A stretch of DNA of 64,000 nt, taken from the NCBI GenBank assembly GCA_002104985.1, contig MCGO01000009.1, forward strand, positions 709,344-773,343, written 5' to 3'. This DNA comes from Rhizoclosmatium globosum. Taxonomy: Eukaryota; Chytridiomycota; Chytridiomycetes; Chytridiales; Chytriomycetaceae. The position numbers were made by a program, and so were the translations under genes. The stretch's first letter is position 1; each line of letters begins with the position of its first letter. Below are positions 22,406 through 33,906 of the stretch, in pieces. Below the pieces are notes generated by a model that did not search any database, was not told where the DNA came from, and saw only the letters and a list, made by a program, of their open reading frames with translations.

Positions 22406-23586
22406 CTAACAGGAAGAAACAGATCCAACTAGGACCCATACCAAGTTTGATCCTGCACCATAACTGCAAACAAGAGAGTTGTTGCAGGCCCAACCTCCAT
22501 AGGAGGTACAAGGCTGCCCGGCCACATTCTTGTTTCCGCCTGATGGAGAGGTAGTGGTCTGTTGTTTTTGCGTCGTGGTAACCTTTGTATTTGGAATACC
22601 AGTGGTGGTGGTTTTGACTACAGCAATTGTAGTAGTTGTGGTTTTGATCACAGCAGCAGTAGTCGTAACTCCACCTGGCACACCTGGTCCACCGGAAGCC
22701 AAGATACAGGCATTGTCATAGTTGGACCATTCATATTGAACGTTGATTTGCTTACCATTCTCCACCTGTGATGATTCCACACTGGCCGTCTACAAGAATT
22801 GAACAATTACCATCAATTCTAACAAAAACAACTGGCCCAGTCTCAACTTACAGCAAATGTCTCCAATCTCCCCATTACCGTTCCATCCACTTGTTGGGTC
22901 AGGGTCTGTCACAGTTTCAAACAATTCATGTGCAGCGATACATGTCAAGGAGTCAAAACCAGTTGGACCTGGGTATCCATTGTGACAAGTAGTGGATGCA
23001 CAGTTGGGAATCATCCCATACGCAACGTTTTGTCCGCTGTACGAGAACGAGTCATGGTATGCACAATATTGGGTGCAAGACTGGGCAACACTGGCATCAT
23101 ATTCAGGCCCATAATGCACTGTATGAAACTGTGTAAGTTTCCAATTGAAAAAAATTTATCTAATGTATACCTGGAAAATACGAATTGGCATCTGGAGTTA
23201 CAACTCCAGATTTGAGCAGCGTCTTCACGACAGAAGCAGGATCGCTTCCGCCAGACACACTTCCAGTGAAGGACTGAACAAACTGTCCACGTCTGATCTT
23301 GTACCCCGTCGTATCATACTGGCCGGCAAGCGCATCCATCTGAGTCGATCCGACAAGACTTGCGTAGAACGCATTCACACCGGATGGGTTTGGCGCAGAT
23401 CCAACAAAAATGGGGTAAACCTTGACGGCTTGTAGGAGACGACCGCCGCGCGTACGTGAAAGGGCCAGAGTATCCCTTCGAAGGAGGGCTAAACTGGTTG
23501 GTTGTGTGGGATCCACCTTGTGGGTTTGGTGGAGAAAAGGCGAGCACGACGCTTGGGAGGAGGAGGAGAAGGACAGTTGGAATCAT
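22406..23586 (-). CDS. EXORDIUM/PHI-1-like secreted protein with C-terminal Cys module; frame broken twice
   Basis: ATG 23586 opens with a clear signal peptide (MIPTVLLLLLPSVVLAF). The family domain (VYPIFVGSAPNPSGVNAFYA; CAYHDSFSYSGQNVAYG; AAHELFETVTDPDPTSGW; GEIGDIC) lies in a different frame from the signal peptide. No intron of reasonable size bridges them near 23430-23510. A second one-base offset occurs near 22750: one frame gives GQCGIITGGEW then stop, the other continues as NGKQINVQYEWSN. After that come a Thr-rich linker and a Cys-containing end (CTSYGGWACNNSLVCSYG), which resembles a carbohydrate-binding module. Paralogue of the gene at 2052-4925 with one domain. It is either a pseudogene or carries two consensus indels. 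Confidence 0.6.
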
Positions 23587-24187
23587 TGCGCCTTGCTGTT
23601 TTTTCTTTCTATTTTTCTTTGAGCTTGTGAATGTGAGGCAGCGTTGTTGTTTGCGACTTTATATCATCTTTTGAGTTTTGGTCACGCGTTGGAGGTGGGT
23701 GCCGGTCACGCGGGGGTGGAATCAACTTCATTTGTGGGATTCATCCCTTCCAAACATAGAATCGCCGGATTGGCGAACCGGAACACTAGCTCCTCATTCA
23801 AAGCGATTCGTTATACATTATTTATTGATTATATGGAGGTCCGGTTGTTCCCATTGATGAATTCAATGAATTGAAACATACGCATCCTAGGAGGCTTGTA
23901 CAGTCCCAATCTGATCACCAACGAAAATCAAAACTTCATGACGCCACTTCAACAATGAGAAAGGGAGAGGAGAGAAACGCACCAAAACACCTTAAATTAA
24001 AGTAAGTATACAAAGGAAGTAAAACAACCAGAATTTTTTTTGATAGTCTCTTGGATGACACCAAGAAGTGCAATCCAATAGTTTATTATTTTTTTAGTTA
24101 CTCGACCAATTGAGAATGAAAATGAAAGAAAGGAATTTCCTCCAATTTCCTCTATTGAAACCTCTAAGGGTATTCTAAAATTGCCAA
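23587..24187. other. intergenic, nothing recognised
   Basis: A 600-bp AT-leaning spacer between the signal-peptide start of the EXORDIUM-like gene and the stop of the next minus-strand gene. The first 100 bp should hold the promoter of the former. Open frames here are short and without codon signal. Confidence 0.5.
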
Positions 24188-26148
24188 TTACTGTTGCCCA
24201 TTCACTTCTTCCATTCCCTTCAGAACTTTAACGGCACCAATCTTGTGGTGCGGCACTCGTTGAATTTCCACCTCAAAGTTCATACCGTTGACAGAACCTG
24301 TTTCGCAGACAACCAAATTTTCCCGTTCTCGAACATCTCTCATTTCCGGTGGTGCCTCCTTGGATGTCATGAAAAAGTGCCCAACCCAAGGCCTCTCTTT
24401 TTTTGTACTACTTTTTTGCAGACTTGTGCCAATGTGTGGAGGTTGATAGGGTTTATCCAGCTCGGCTGTTTCCCACGCTTTTCCATGCCGTAAAGTTCCG
24501 CGGTCGACGTTCCATGAGACAACAAGTTTAACTTTGTTTTTTGTGATTGTGACTCTCCTTTCCACCACGCCAGTTATATTTTCCCCCATAATAGTTCGAG
24601 CAGCAGCACCTTCGAGATTGAAAAGCTTGGTACGTGCAAGTTCTGTCATTTCTTTCGTAATTCCGTCTTCACTTGAAATTACAGATTTTAGTTTTGCTTC
24701 AACTTCCTTTCCCGCTTGTACAACCGCATCTGCAAAATGCGTATTCTCATACTTTTTATCGTATTGTTCTTTTTCTTTGGTTCTCTGTTTTGTGGCTTCT
24801 TCATAATTTGACGAATCTGCACCACCGACCATCCTTGTTAGAATTCCAGGCGTCGTACCTCTGAAATACTTTTCCAAGTTGCGTGGAGTCAATAAACTCT
24901 TCAAACTGGATTGCTCGGCGCCCAAAGCAACGGCGAGGCAATCTGTTCCAGACCCGTTTGGCAATGAAGTCGAGGATCCATCCAAACAAGTCCAATGCCC
25001 CAATTCTCCCAATGATGCTGATGGAAGAAATCCGATGTAATTCATGTCTTTTGAGTCGGGTGGTCCGTATTCCGAGAGTTGACCTGTTTCCAGATTCTTG
25101 ACAACAACTCGGACGTTGTTCTGATTGGCCCTATTATCGACAGAATGTTAAAATTGATCTTAAAAATTTGTATAGAGATTTACCATATTTTCAACTCAGC
25201 TTCTCCCGCTCCTGCCGAATTTCTTGCACGGTCAAGGCCCTCTTTCACATATCGCACAGATCTCAGCTTGTGAGGTAAGTGCGCAAGGTTGTCAAGTAAA
25301 CTTCTCAGAATCGCACGTGAAATGGTGCTATATTCCAAATATCCACCGAAATTGACAGACTTTCCGGCAACTAAATTGTTGAGTGTAGTATAAGCTACAT
25401 TCTTTGTAACCCTAACTGAAAAGTCCTTGGCCATCCTTTTAGCAAAAAGCTTCAATGTTGTAGAGTTTGTGAAAGAAAGTGCTGGCGGTTTACTTCGGCC
25501 TTTGGAAGCAAGAGCCCAAATGATGTCTATCCCATCAGATGCTTTCATATCCCAAGTTGCAATCGCTTCAATTGGCTTCATGAGCACTTTTGCCGTCGAC
25601 CCAAACACTTTCCCCACACGCATTCCAAGAAACACGAAACCCGTCTGAACACCGATATCAGCAACCTTGAACTCCTTTTCACTGACTGAATACACCACGA
25701 CATTGACTCCGGCTTCTATGAACGAAGCTGCCAAAACAGCTCCAGCAGATTTAGTTGCAGCTTGGGACAAGAACAACACGGCGACGGCTTTTTGGGCTGG
25801 ATAGAGGTAATTTCCAACACAGATCATGGCGACTCCAATTGCGACCCCTGCAACATTGTAGATTCCAAATTCACTTTCTGGGGGTAAGAAAAGACCAAGG
25901 TCATGATTCGATTTGTGTCGTGGAAGAAGCGATGAATGAACTGGGCGAATAGACGAGGATTGTGAGTTCCGGGCTGAGTGAGTGGGTTTGGTGGAAGATG
26001 ATTGCGGAGATGTGGACGAGCGATTTGGTTTTGCAGAGTGACTGAACGCTTGATTTATCAGCTCTTTTTCTTCGTTTGTGAGCGTATTGTTCCTCCGTGG
26101 TGGCAATAGCCGCCAGATGATGACAATGACAGCGATGACGGAGAACAT
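24188..26148 (-). CDS. membrane-anchored protein of unknown function
   Basis: Two exons, 26148-25184 and 25130-24188, with a 53-nt intron. The N-terminus is one hydrophobic anchor (MFSVIAVIVIIWRLLPPRR), then a Ser/Pro/His linker, then a hydrophobic Ala/Gly/Val region (YNVAGVAIGVAMICVGNYLY). The C-terminal half has SGTDCLAVALGAEQSS, a Glu/Lys helix (KYENTHFADAVVQAGKEVEA) and a beta-rich end (RRVTITKNKVKLVVSWNV). The GxxDCL pattern superficially resembles the active-site Cys region of papain/OTU-type domains, but no matching His could be placed, so no enzyme is claimed. Divergent from the 26331 gene. Confidence 0.6.
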
Positions 26149-26330
26149 GACTTTTTTTTCAGTTCAGATGTTTTAGGAAGAAGATGATAGATGAAGAAAG
26201 GGAAGCAAGTAGTATTTATCAATCTCGGTTAACTGTTACAAATCAAAAAAATTGAGAAATTTTTTTTTACGGTTAAAAACGAGGCTATAAGAACCGAAAA
26301 ACTACCGTAAAAAGCAACAACTAAAGGCCC
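26149..26330. promoter_or_regulatory. 182-bp divergent promoter of two unknown membrane-protein genes
   Basis: Separates ATG 26148 (minus) from ATG 26331 (plus). It contains T-runs and an A/T-rich centre. Co-regulation of the two genes is inferred only from geometry. Confidence 0.35.
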
Positions 26331-27118
26331 ATGCTCGAAAGCATATCTAGTACCTCTGTAGTGACGACGGCGATCGTCTGCTTGCTAGCGTGGTTGATAG
26401 TTCCCAACCAGTCAAGTTCCGATGATCGTGAAATGGATCCCAAGACTTTCCCATCCTCTGCTACGCGGCTCAATGCAAGGTTGAAGAAGATGCGAGACCA
26501 GTATCATCATTACCACACAAAGCTCGAAGGTTCTAATGTGTGGATGGACGTCTTTGTCTACAACGCTACTGCCAAAGTTGTTACAATCAAGTTTGACTTA
26601 CTTGAAGGACTTGGTGAGTTTGGTGTCGAATGCAATCCAAACACCATCGAAAGTGGATCAAGTTCCTATTTCACACTGAAGCGTACCTTTTCTGCTCGCC
26701 AATTCTCTTGGTTCTGTGCGTCGTATTTTGGCAGCAACTGGGAAGTGATATCTGGATACCTTACAATGAACGTTAAGGACACCGCCTTCTCCGCATTCCG
26801 TGTCGGGTTTCGTTTTGGGAAAACTTCCTCAGGCGAAGTCTTCAATTACACAGGTTAGCATAAAAGTAAATCACTTAAAACTCCCTAATTCTCTGAAAAG
26901 GAATCACTGCAACTCAAGATTCGCATATTAGGCCGTTTGAACCATATCCACCAACAGAACAGTTTTGCAATCATCGAGAATCCAATGGCAAGAATCGTAT
27001 TCTTGCTGAAACCACAACAATGCGAGTATTTGCTTTTCCATCCAAGAATTCTATTCGGCTCATAATTGAAAGTGTTGACGACCCGTTGGTGTACAATACG
27101 CACAGCAAATTTCTTTGA
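26331..27118 (+). CDS. signal-anchored beta-rich protein, unknown family
   Basis: Exons 26331-26853 and 26901-27118, with a 47-nt intron in phase 1. The N-terminus carries a hydrophobic segment (VVTTAIVCLLAWLIVP), so the protein is secreted or type II membrane-anchored. After a basic helix the body alternates beta-strand-like stretches (VWMDVFVYNATAKVVTIKFD; IESGSSSYFTLKRTF; FRVGFRFGK). The I-x-x-GSS-x-x-F pattern recalls small beta-sandwich families such as aegerolysin-like proteins, but the match is weak and not relied upon. Sharing a promoter with the other membrane-anchored unknown suggests linked roles (inference). Confidence 0.6.
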
Positions 27119-27190
27119 TATATTTGTTATTCACAATTTGAATAATTAAAATTCCAGATTTCCATGCCATGCAAAGGAATAAAAAGAGGT

Positions 27191-29607
27191 TTATGCCAAA
27201 AACTTCTTCATCTCCTTCGTCAACTTTCCTTCCTCCTGCGTGGAAACCGTACAATTTTTCCAATTTGCCTTTTCAGGACATCCCAACACATCCGCCAACA
27301 CGCGACGTGCAAACTGCAAGTTGAAAAAAGCACGCGGGTCTCCATTCACAGGCATAGTCAACACGAGCGGGGGTTCAACGCCGTCACCCATTTCTTCCAC
27401 TTCAATTCGGACGTATGGTGTTGCTGGATCCGCAGGAAGCATTCCTTCTGGCATGCCAACCAACCCGGCAGACCCAGCAGCATCAAGGAACGTCTGACGA
27501 AGCGTTTTTGAAATATCAGTTGGGACGGGTACAACCTGGATATGCATGTGTTGCACACGTCTTACAGCGTCACCTTGAGGGATCCCGCCAAAGACTTCGA
27601 CAAAGACGGGAACTTCCTCCGCATTCCGTTTCTCAATGAATTTCTGGCGGATGAGCGTTTGGCAGTCGGTTATTTCTTGGAGGAGGGCTTCTTCGGTGAG
27701 GACTTCTGAGCGAGATGCAACATGTTGGATGGGAACGATGAGGAGGTGTCCTCCCCATTCGGAGAGGCCACCCTTTGAGGATGCAATGTAGCATTCGTCC
27801 TTGATGTCGATTAGGAGGTGTTTCTCAATGTTTGGGCTTGACAGGCAGAACCAGCAGGTGGATGGGTCACGGTCGAGGTGTTGACGTTTTGCGGCTTTGG
27901 AGGGACATGCGGAAATATAATGGCCCTTTTCTTTACAAATGTTGCACACGTAGTCGTCTGGGGGTGGACCAGACGGAGTTCCACGCGGTGCTTGTCTTGC
28001 AGGGCAGTCAGCAATCCAGTGACCGGGCTGTTTGCAAGCATGGCAAACGTAGTGAGAAGGTGGAGCAGACGAAGAAGATGCTAAATTTGTAAAGAGTCAA
28101 GATAATATATGGGACTACAAAACAGAATACTCACACTTCTTTTTGGCATCTGGTCCGAAACCTCCTCCTCCCCAGAAAAAGTTGCCCTCTGCTCCCTGTC
28201 ACCAATTGTTAATAACCTGATTGATTATTATAGTCTCTTCTTGTTCGCTACGTTCCCCTTTTATTTCGCTGCACTGACAGACTCCCACACAGATTGCTCA
28301 CAACGCTCACATTTGACACGCTCCCAACACTGCGCTCGCATTACCCTTCTTTGTTTGCTGCACTCACAGTCTTTGCTGCAATCGAATAAATTGTTCACAA
28401 TACTCGTTAAAGTTTTTCCCTAGCTTGCTCCGCTTCACTCACAATTCTCATTCCCAAACATACCTCAGCAGATCTCTTTGTTCCACGCGCATTACTAGAA
28501 GGTAAGGAAGTGATGGAGGGAAGAGCAGCAAAGGGAGAGAGAGTAGCATTTTCAGGAATGACAGCGAGAGCAGCAGAATCCATATGTTTTGCGGGAGTAA
28601 TGTTGAAAGCATAGAACCAACGCTCTTTGGATTTTGAGGGAGCGGGAGGGAAGGCAGCGAGAGCAACGAGACGGGTGGTTGAGTTGTTATCGTTTCTGAA
28701 TGGTTCACGTTCGAGGAAGGAAGGTGACGGGGAGGGACAAACAAGATAGCGTGGCCGAATGCCCTTTGCCGCAGCAGCAACCGCAGGCGATCCAACTGAG
28801 GGGGTAATTCCCTTTGCCTCAGCAAGAACAGACAAAGAAGCAGCGGCAAGTGGAAAAGCAGCAGCAACAAACAAATCGGCCACTTTTGTTTTTGTTGTTG
28901 AGTTTTCCGCGACAGTTTCGCCAAACGCAATTCGCAGACCATCCGCCGTTTCAAAGACGCCGCTTTCGGACTGGGCGTCGCCGAGAACAAACACGTTTGG
29001 CGCGGCTTCTCCGTTCGACCGAATCAAGTGCGCGAGTTTCGACGGCGGCGCAGTTTGGCCAGTTGCGATGTAGAGAGGGAGGGGCACTTGTCGTAGATGT
29101 GGTTAGTGATGGTTGGTTGGTTGGTTGTTTGGTTGTGTGTTGGCAGTGGCGGAGCGTCAGGGGGTGCACGGGGTGCGGTGCACCCCCAGTTTTTCTTGCA
29201 CCCCTACTGGGTATGCAAGCGGATTCAACGCTGGGGTAGCTAGATAACCCAGGGGAAGCTGCCGCATCCGAACGTTGCACCCCCAGTCACAAATTTCACG
29301 CTCCGCCCCTGAGCTGCAGTGTTGGACACACTCTCCCGAACTACCCAACTACTTTCTCCAAAATGATACATCCTTCCCACTCATTCAAAAACATTCAATG
29401 CACTCAATCGCTTGCTTACTCACCACTAATCTCGCCCGACACAAACCGAACACACAACTCAGGCGATGCTGCCAACGCCCCAAAGAAGTCGCCCGTCGCT
29501 ACTGCCAAATCAAAGTTGTGCTTTGAATGCATCGACGCTACTTTCGAGAGACATGCTTCAAAGTCGCTTGATGCGGACGATGTGATGCAAAACGCAAGCA
29601 CTTTCAT
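27191..29607 (-). CDS. CWF19-like (CWF19L1/Drn1) RNA-processing protein with two zinc knuckles
   Basis: ATG 29607. Exon 1 is 29607-29424 (MKVLAFCITSSASSDFEACL, with ATGDFFGA, the metallophosphoesterase-like fold of CWF19L1). Exon 2 is 29086-28464 (VFVLGDAQSESGVFETADGL). A short exon encodes EGAEGNFFWGGGGFGPD. The next carries two CCHC knuckles (CHACKQPGHWIADC and CNICKEKGHYISAC), then CwfJ C-terminal domains (CWFCLSSPNIEKHLLI; HLLIVPIQHV; the HIT-like VQHMHIQVVPVP). In yeast, Drn1 aids lariat-RNA debranching and binds the spliceosome. Intron 1 (29423-29087) contains a MITE. The zinc knuckles between the domains are unusual for the human protein. Confidence 0.88.
29144..29311. mobile_element. 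168-bp non-autonomous TIR element (hAT-like MITE) in intron 1 of the CWF19-like gene
   Basis: The left end reads CAGTGGCGGAGCGT. The right end, on the other strand, reads CAGGGGCGGAGCGT (13 of 14 matching). Both are followed inward by GGGGGTGCA. CAGNGGCGGA-type termini are characteristic of hAT superfamily MITEs. A possible 8-bp target duplication is TGTGTTGG before the left end, and AGTGTTGG a few bases after the right end (7/8, displaced by 6 nt), so the TSD is weak. No coding capacity. GC-rich relative to the host intron. Confidence 0.7.
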
Positions 29608-29680
29608 TTTTGAAAGAAGCAAAATAACCTAGAACATACTGTAGATTTATTGTGAAGGAGAGAAAAAAACATAGAAGCCT

Positions 29681-30928
29681 TTAAAAAGGTAAAGCAACAC
29701 GTGGCTTGAAAAATAACTTTGCTGAATGTTTGGGGCGAGTGACGACCAGAGTGTGCAAAGATTTGTCCGCATCCTTGGAGACATGAGCAGTAATATAATA
29801 TTTCTTGACGATTTCCAGGACAATAAGCGAATAAGATTCAATAATCATCTTTGAAGCGGGGCATGCTCTGGGACCATATCCAAAGGCCATGTCAACACCC
29901 TTAGGCGTACAACAAGTGCAATCCAATTTCATATCAAACACAAATGGAATCCCATTGATCTGTCGTGGTAAGATGCGAACTGGTAACATGTGCGCAAGTG
30001 CTTCTTTAACAAATCCAGTTGCGTCTCCTGACAACAGAATCTGTTCTTGCTGTGCAGGATTGGTTGAAAGCTGCTGCAGGAGCCATGGGATGTTGGTCAA
30101 CGATGAGAGAAATATCGCATACCACACTCCAAAGTAAATTGCACGCAGCGATTCTTCAAATTGGACCGAATCCGGGTTTGGAAGTACCTTGGCCAGTTCT
30201 TCAGCAAATGGACTGCCTTTAGACTCTTGAATAACATGAGTGACTCTTTGGTTCATCTCGGAACGAAAGTGACTGCGACGAACGTCAAGAAACGCAAGAA
30301 AAGGCATATTGACAAAGATGTAGTCAGTCCACGTGTTAATTCTCCACTTCACGTGCTTGATTTCCATTCCATCCATCGGGAGGTAGTGTGTGCCAAACAT
30401 TGGATCAATCGTCGCCCGAATCAACTCATAGACAGAGTTTTCATGGAAGCTTGTACTCCAAGTACTAATAGAAGCGTGAATACTTTCGATAAGAATTCCT
30501 TTGCGGTTTTTGTGTGACGCTTGCGCTGAGAAAAAATCAAACAAGATCTTCTGTCTCTGCATCTGTTGGTGTGAATACTGAGCCAGAACTTGAATGTCTT
30601 CTGCTGCTCCAGTAGAGGAATTGCTTGGATAGTTGAGGCCAAATATAATGCGAAGCAGATTGTTTTTGTCATGGAACGTACGCAGAAGTCTTGCCGTCAA
30701 TCGGTTCTTTGTACACCCTCGTTGAACCAGAATGAGTGGTGGAATAAGTCCACACGAGAGAACTGAAAAGGCAAAGAAGATGAGGTTTCGGACTGTCAAT
30801 ATCTCTTTGATCTCTCTCAAGCTGAACGTTTTGAAGATTTGTGAATAAGCTAGCAGATTTCTTATGAGGCTGGACAATTGGAAGGCAAATAAGAGGCACA
30901 GGGCAACAGTGGAGCTTGGGAGCAGCAT
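29681..30928 (-). CDS. cytochrome P450-like protein with degenerate K-helix
   Basis: Intronless, 415 residues from ATG 30928. An N-terminal membrane anchor (STVALCLLFAFQLSSLI) and a second hydrophobic segment precede the body. The heme-loop signature is FGYGPRACPAS, with the axial Cys in the F-x-x-G-x-R-x-C context. Upstream, SSLTNIPWLLQQLSTNPAQQ resembles the I-helix end (the nP..Q pattern). The K-helix equivalent is EALAHMLP, so the invariant Arg of ExxR is Ala. The I-helix Ala/Gly-x-Asp/Glu-Thr motif is not seen. It may be a non-mono-oxygenase P450 (CYP7/8/74-like use) or decaying. ER membrane expected. The short length (typical 480-520) also suggests reduction. Confidence 0.65.
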   Translation of the reverse strand: MLLPSSTVALCLLFAFQLSSLIRNLLAYSQIFKTFSLREIKEILTVRNLIFFAFSVLSCGLIPPLILVQRGCTKNRLTARLLRTFHDKNNLLRIIFGLNYPSNSSTGAAEDIQVLAQYSHQQMQRQKILFDFFSAQASHKNRKGILIESIHASISTWSTSFHENSVYELIRATIDPMFGTHYLPMDGMEIKHVKWRINTWTDYIFVNMPFLAFLDVRRSHFRSEMNQRVTHVIQESKGSPFAEELAKVLPNPDSVQFEESLRAIYFGVWYAIFLSSLTNIPWLLQQLSTNPAQQEQILLSGDATGFVKEALAHMLPVRILPRQINGIPFVFDMKLDCTCCTPKGVDMAFGYGPRACPASKMIIESYSLIVLEIVKKYYITAHVSKDADKSLHTLVVTRPKHSAKLFFKPRVALPF

Positions 30929-31556
30929 TTTTTTCTAACCGAAAGGTTCATTTTTGAGTTTAAAAATCTCCAATCAGTCTCGAACCTTTTCATCTCGAAC
31001 CTGATCTCCAAAAAGGCTCCAATCTCAACTATTTGTTGATATGAAGGATTTTGGGCATGTTTTCAAGTTGTTTGGGACCATAATTCACTACATATCCCAT
31101 ATCACCAAACTCCACACGTTGACATTCACGCCCAAACTACTTCCAGCACGATGCATTTGTTTCATAAAGAAAGATAGTGACTCATTTTTTGAAAGACAGC
31201 AGATATATTGATATCGCACACAATTCAATTTCATTGGGCAATCTTCCACTATCATAGAAACAATTACGTATTTATTTTGAATAACGTCCAAAAGTGCGCA
31301 AATTACCGTTCATCTCGTTAGCTTTTATGTCAAAGTCAGCTCATCGCAGTACGTTCTGACAACAGTATTTGGACGAGCTACTATACATGAAAGCATTTAA
31401 ATTGATAGCAACAAGGAGTGATTTTGGCTACAGATTCATTTGATTTCTGGCATTCTCCAGAACAACAAAGTGCACCCCTCTGCTTCCTTTCCAATGGATA
31501 GAAATAGATGAAGTCAGAAGTAATTTATTCTTGTGGTTCATACATCATCATAACCA
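30929..31556. other. intergenic, nothing recognised
   Basis: About 630 bp between the P450-like start and the stop of HAS1 copy 1. AT-rich, without sustained coding or repeats that I could find. It contains the P450 promoter and the HAS1 3' UTR (AATAAATTA just after the HAS1 stop on the minus strand). Confidence 0.5.
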
Positions 31557-33906
31557 TTAGCGACCCCACTGCCTTCCATCAGCACTCTTGCGGCCCCCTT
31601 CATCGATCATCCCTCGCTGCTTGGCATAAAACTCTTTCCCTTCCGCAGCCTTCTTGAATCCACTTCCGAACTGCTTGTCCCCCGTCCGCCTGTCCTTGCG
31701 ATCCGTCTTCCCACTCGCGCCAATCAACAGATTGTTCACCTTGGGTGGAACAGAGAATCCAAACGCCTTCGCAACCTTCTGCAGATCAAGAGCCGTAACA
31801 TCAAACACCTTCTTGAGCGCATGCGATGCGTATGCTTGCAAGTACGATCGGTATCCATCAGTAGCACTCTTGTGCAGGTAGTAGTTCTTGGACACAAGTT
31901 TCTCTAGCTGCGACTGCACATTCGCAATCTTGCTTGGTGGGAACTGGTACTCGTTCAAAGGAACCTTGGCGTGTTTGAGGTATCGGAGGAATCCAAGTTC
32001 GCTTGGAAGGAGGAAAAGAAGAGCACGTCCATTCTTGTTGGTGCCACGAGCTGTTCGTCCAACACGGTGGATATAGTCTCTTGGATCATCAGGTGGATCA
32101 TACTGAATAATCCAGTCGACAGCGGGAATGTCCAAACCACGCGCAGCAACGTCCGTGCACAGCAAGATTCCAGACTCAGCATTCACGTACTCAAAGAATG
32201 TGTTGGTTCGCTTCTGCTGCTTCTGTCGGCCATGGAGGTCAAGAACTGGGATATCAATGTAGTTCAACAGCTCAGCATGGTACTTGACGGAATTACACGA
32301 ACTGAAGAAGACAATAATCTTTTTCTTCTTCATGTTTTTCTTGAGGAACGTGAACAGAACCAGGAACCGGTTGTCGGATGGACACACAACATATCCCTGC
32401 TCAAGACCTTCAACAGTCGCCTTCTCTTTGTGCTCATCGACGTTGATGTACAACGGAGCCTTCTTGAGAGAGACACGCGCAAGATCGCTGACCTTGGTGG
32501 TCTGGGTGGCTGAAAATAACATGGTCTGACGCTCTAATGGTTCGGTTTAGATCAGACACGAAGGATGACGCAAAGAGTAATAAGAGAGAGAACGAGGAAA
32601 AGGGTAGAGAAAACTTCGGTATGTTATCCAAATACCTATAACGACATTGCGTGGGATGATGAATGTCGCCTCAAACGTTGGATTGTCTTATCTTGCAAGT
32701 ATGGGAACACAGTCCCAGTTACCGATCATACTACCCACTCAAATTCTTTGTTTCAGGGGTGTACTGGCTCATTGCATTCATGGGAAAGAGGGAAAGGAAT
32801 AGGGAAGGAGAGGTGCAATCCAGAGTAAAACTAACCTGATGGCAGAATCTTGATAATCTGGTGCATTTCCTCCTCGAATCCAGCCTCAAGAATACGATCC
32901 GCTTCGTCAATCGTCAGAATCTTCAGGTTCTTGAAAATGAATCCCTTGGTGTTCTGCAGGTGATCCAGCAGACGGCCTGGCGTTGCAACCAGCAAGTTGA
33001 CACCCTTCGCAAGACGGTCCGCCTCAGACTTGCGGTTCGCTCCTCCCATCACAATACCAAATGTCTGGTGGTGGTGCTTGAGCAGCTCTTTGGCGACTCC
33101 AAAGATCTGGAGGGCTAGCTCACGAGTTGGTGAGATGATCACCACTCCGGTTCCATTTCGGGGCTTGAACTTTAACCGACACAGCAGCTCAATGGCAGGG
33201 ATCAAGAATGCAAGAGTCTTTCCGGATCCTGCATGCAGAGGAAAAGAGAGTTGGGAGTGAGTTTTTGGGATCCAAAATTGGCAAAGAAAAAAAGGGAAGT
33301 GGTTCAACTTCGGGGACTTTTCGCGAAACCAAAAGAAACGGGAACGCACCAGTCTTTGCAGCACCAAGAATATCGCGTCCAGTCATGGCAGGAGGAATAC
33401 TTCTGGCCTGCACTTCTGTCATTGTTTTGAATCCCATTTCGGCAATTGCCTTGGCTGTGTTTTCAGTGACTTTGAGGGCTGCAAAGTCGCGATTGACAAC
33501 CTCGGGTTCCGCATTGGATTCGCCTGGTACTTGATTAGTAGGTGGCAGTATAAAAGGGGGTAGCAGTACCTTCAAGCTCAGCCAGAACATCGACATTCTC
33601 ACCCGCGTTGTCTTCCTCGTCCTCATCATCCTCTTGATCATCTTCCCCTTCATCATCCCCTTCTTCGTCTTCCTCTGGCAGCTCCTCACCATCATCCTCA
33701 TCATCATCCTCATCATCATCCTCATCCTCCCCCTCATCAGCCTCCTCCTCCTCATCGTCTTCATCGTCTTCCTCCTCTTCCTCCTCATGCACAGGAACCT
33801 CCTCAATCTTCTGTTTCTTCACTGGCTGCTGCTGCTGCTTGCCATGTTTCTGGGTCTGCTGCACCTGCTTTGAGGCCTTGGAAACCTGGTCTGAAGGCCG
33901 TTTCAT
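31557..33906 (-). CDS. HAS1: HAS1/DDX18 DEAD-box RNA helicase, intact copy 1
   Basis: Exons 33906-33570, 33523-33350, 33228-32836, 32533-31557. The N-terminus is basic then very acidic (Glu/Asp run). The helicase core is complete: F in DFAALKV plus the Q-motif region ([14 protein letters not shown]); motif I AAKTGSGKT (split by intron 2); [21 protein letters not shown] in [13 protein letters not shown] in [11 protein letters not shown]; the RGLD region [14 protein letters not shown]; and motif [11 protein letters not shown]. The C-terminus with the DUF4217-type region ([20 protein letters not shown]) identifies the HAS1/DDX18 branch. Function: 60S/40S pre-rRNA processing and U14 release in the nucleolus. 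The start lies 55 bp from the divergent SRD5A3-type gene. Confidence 0.95.
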
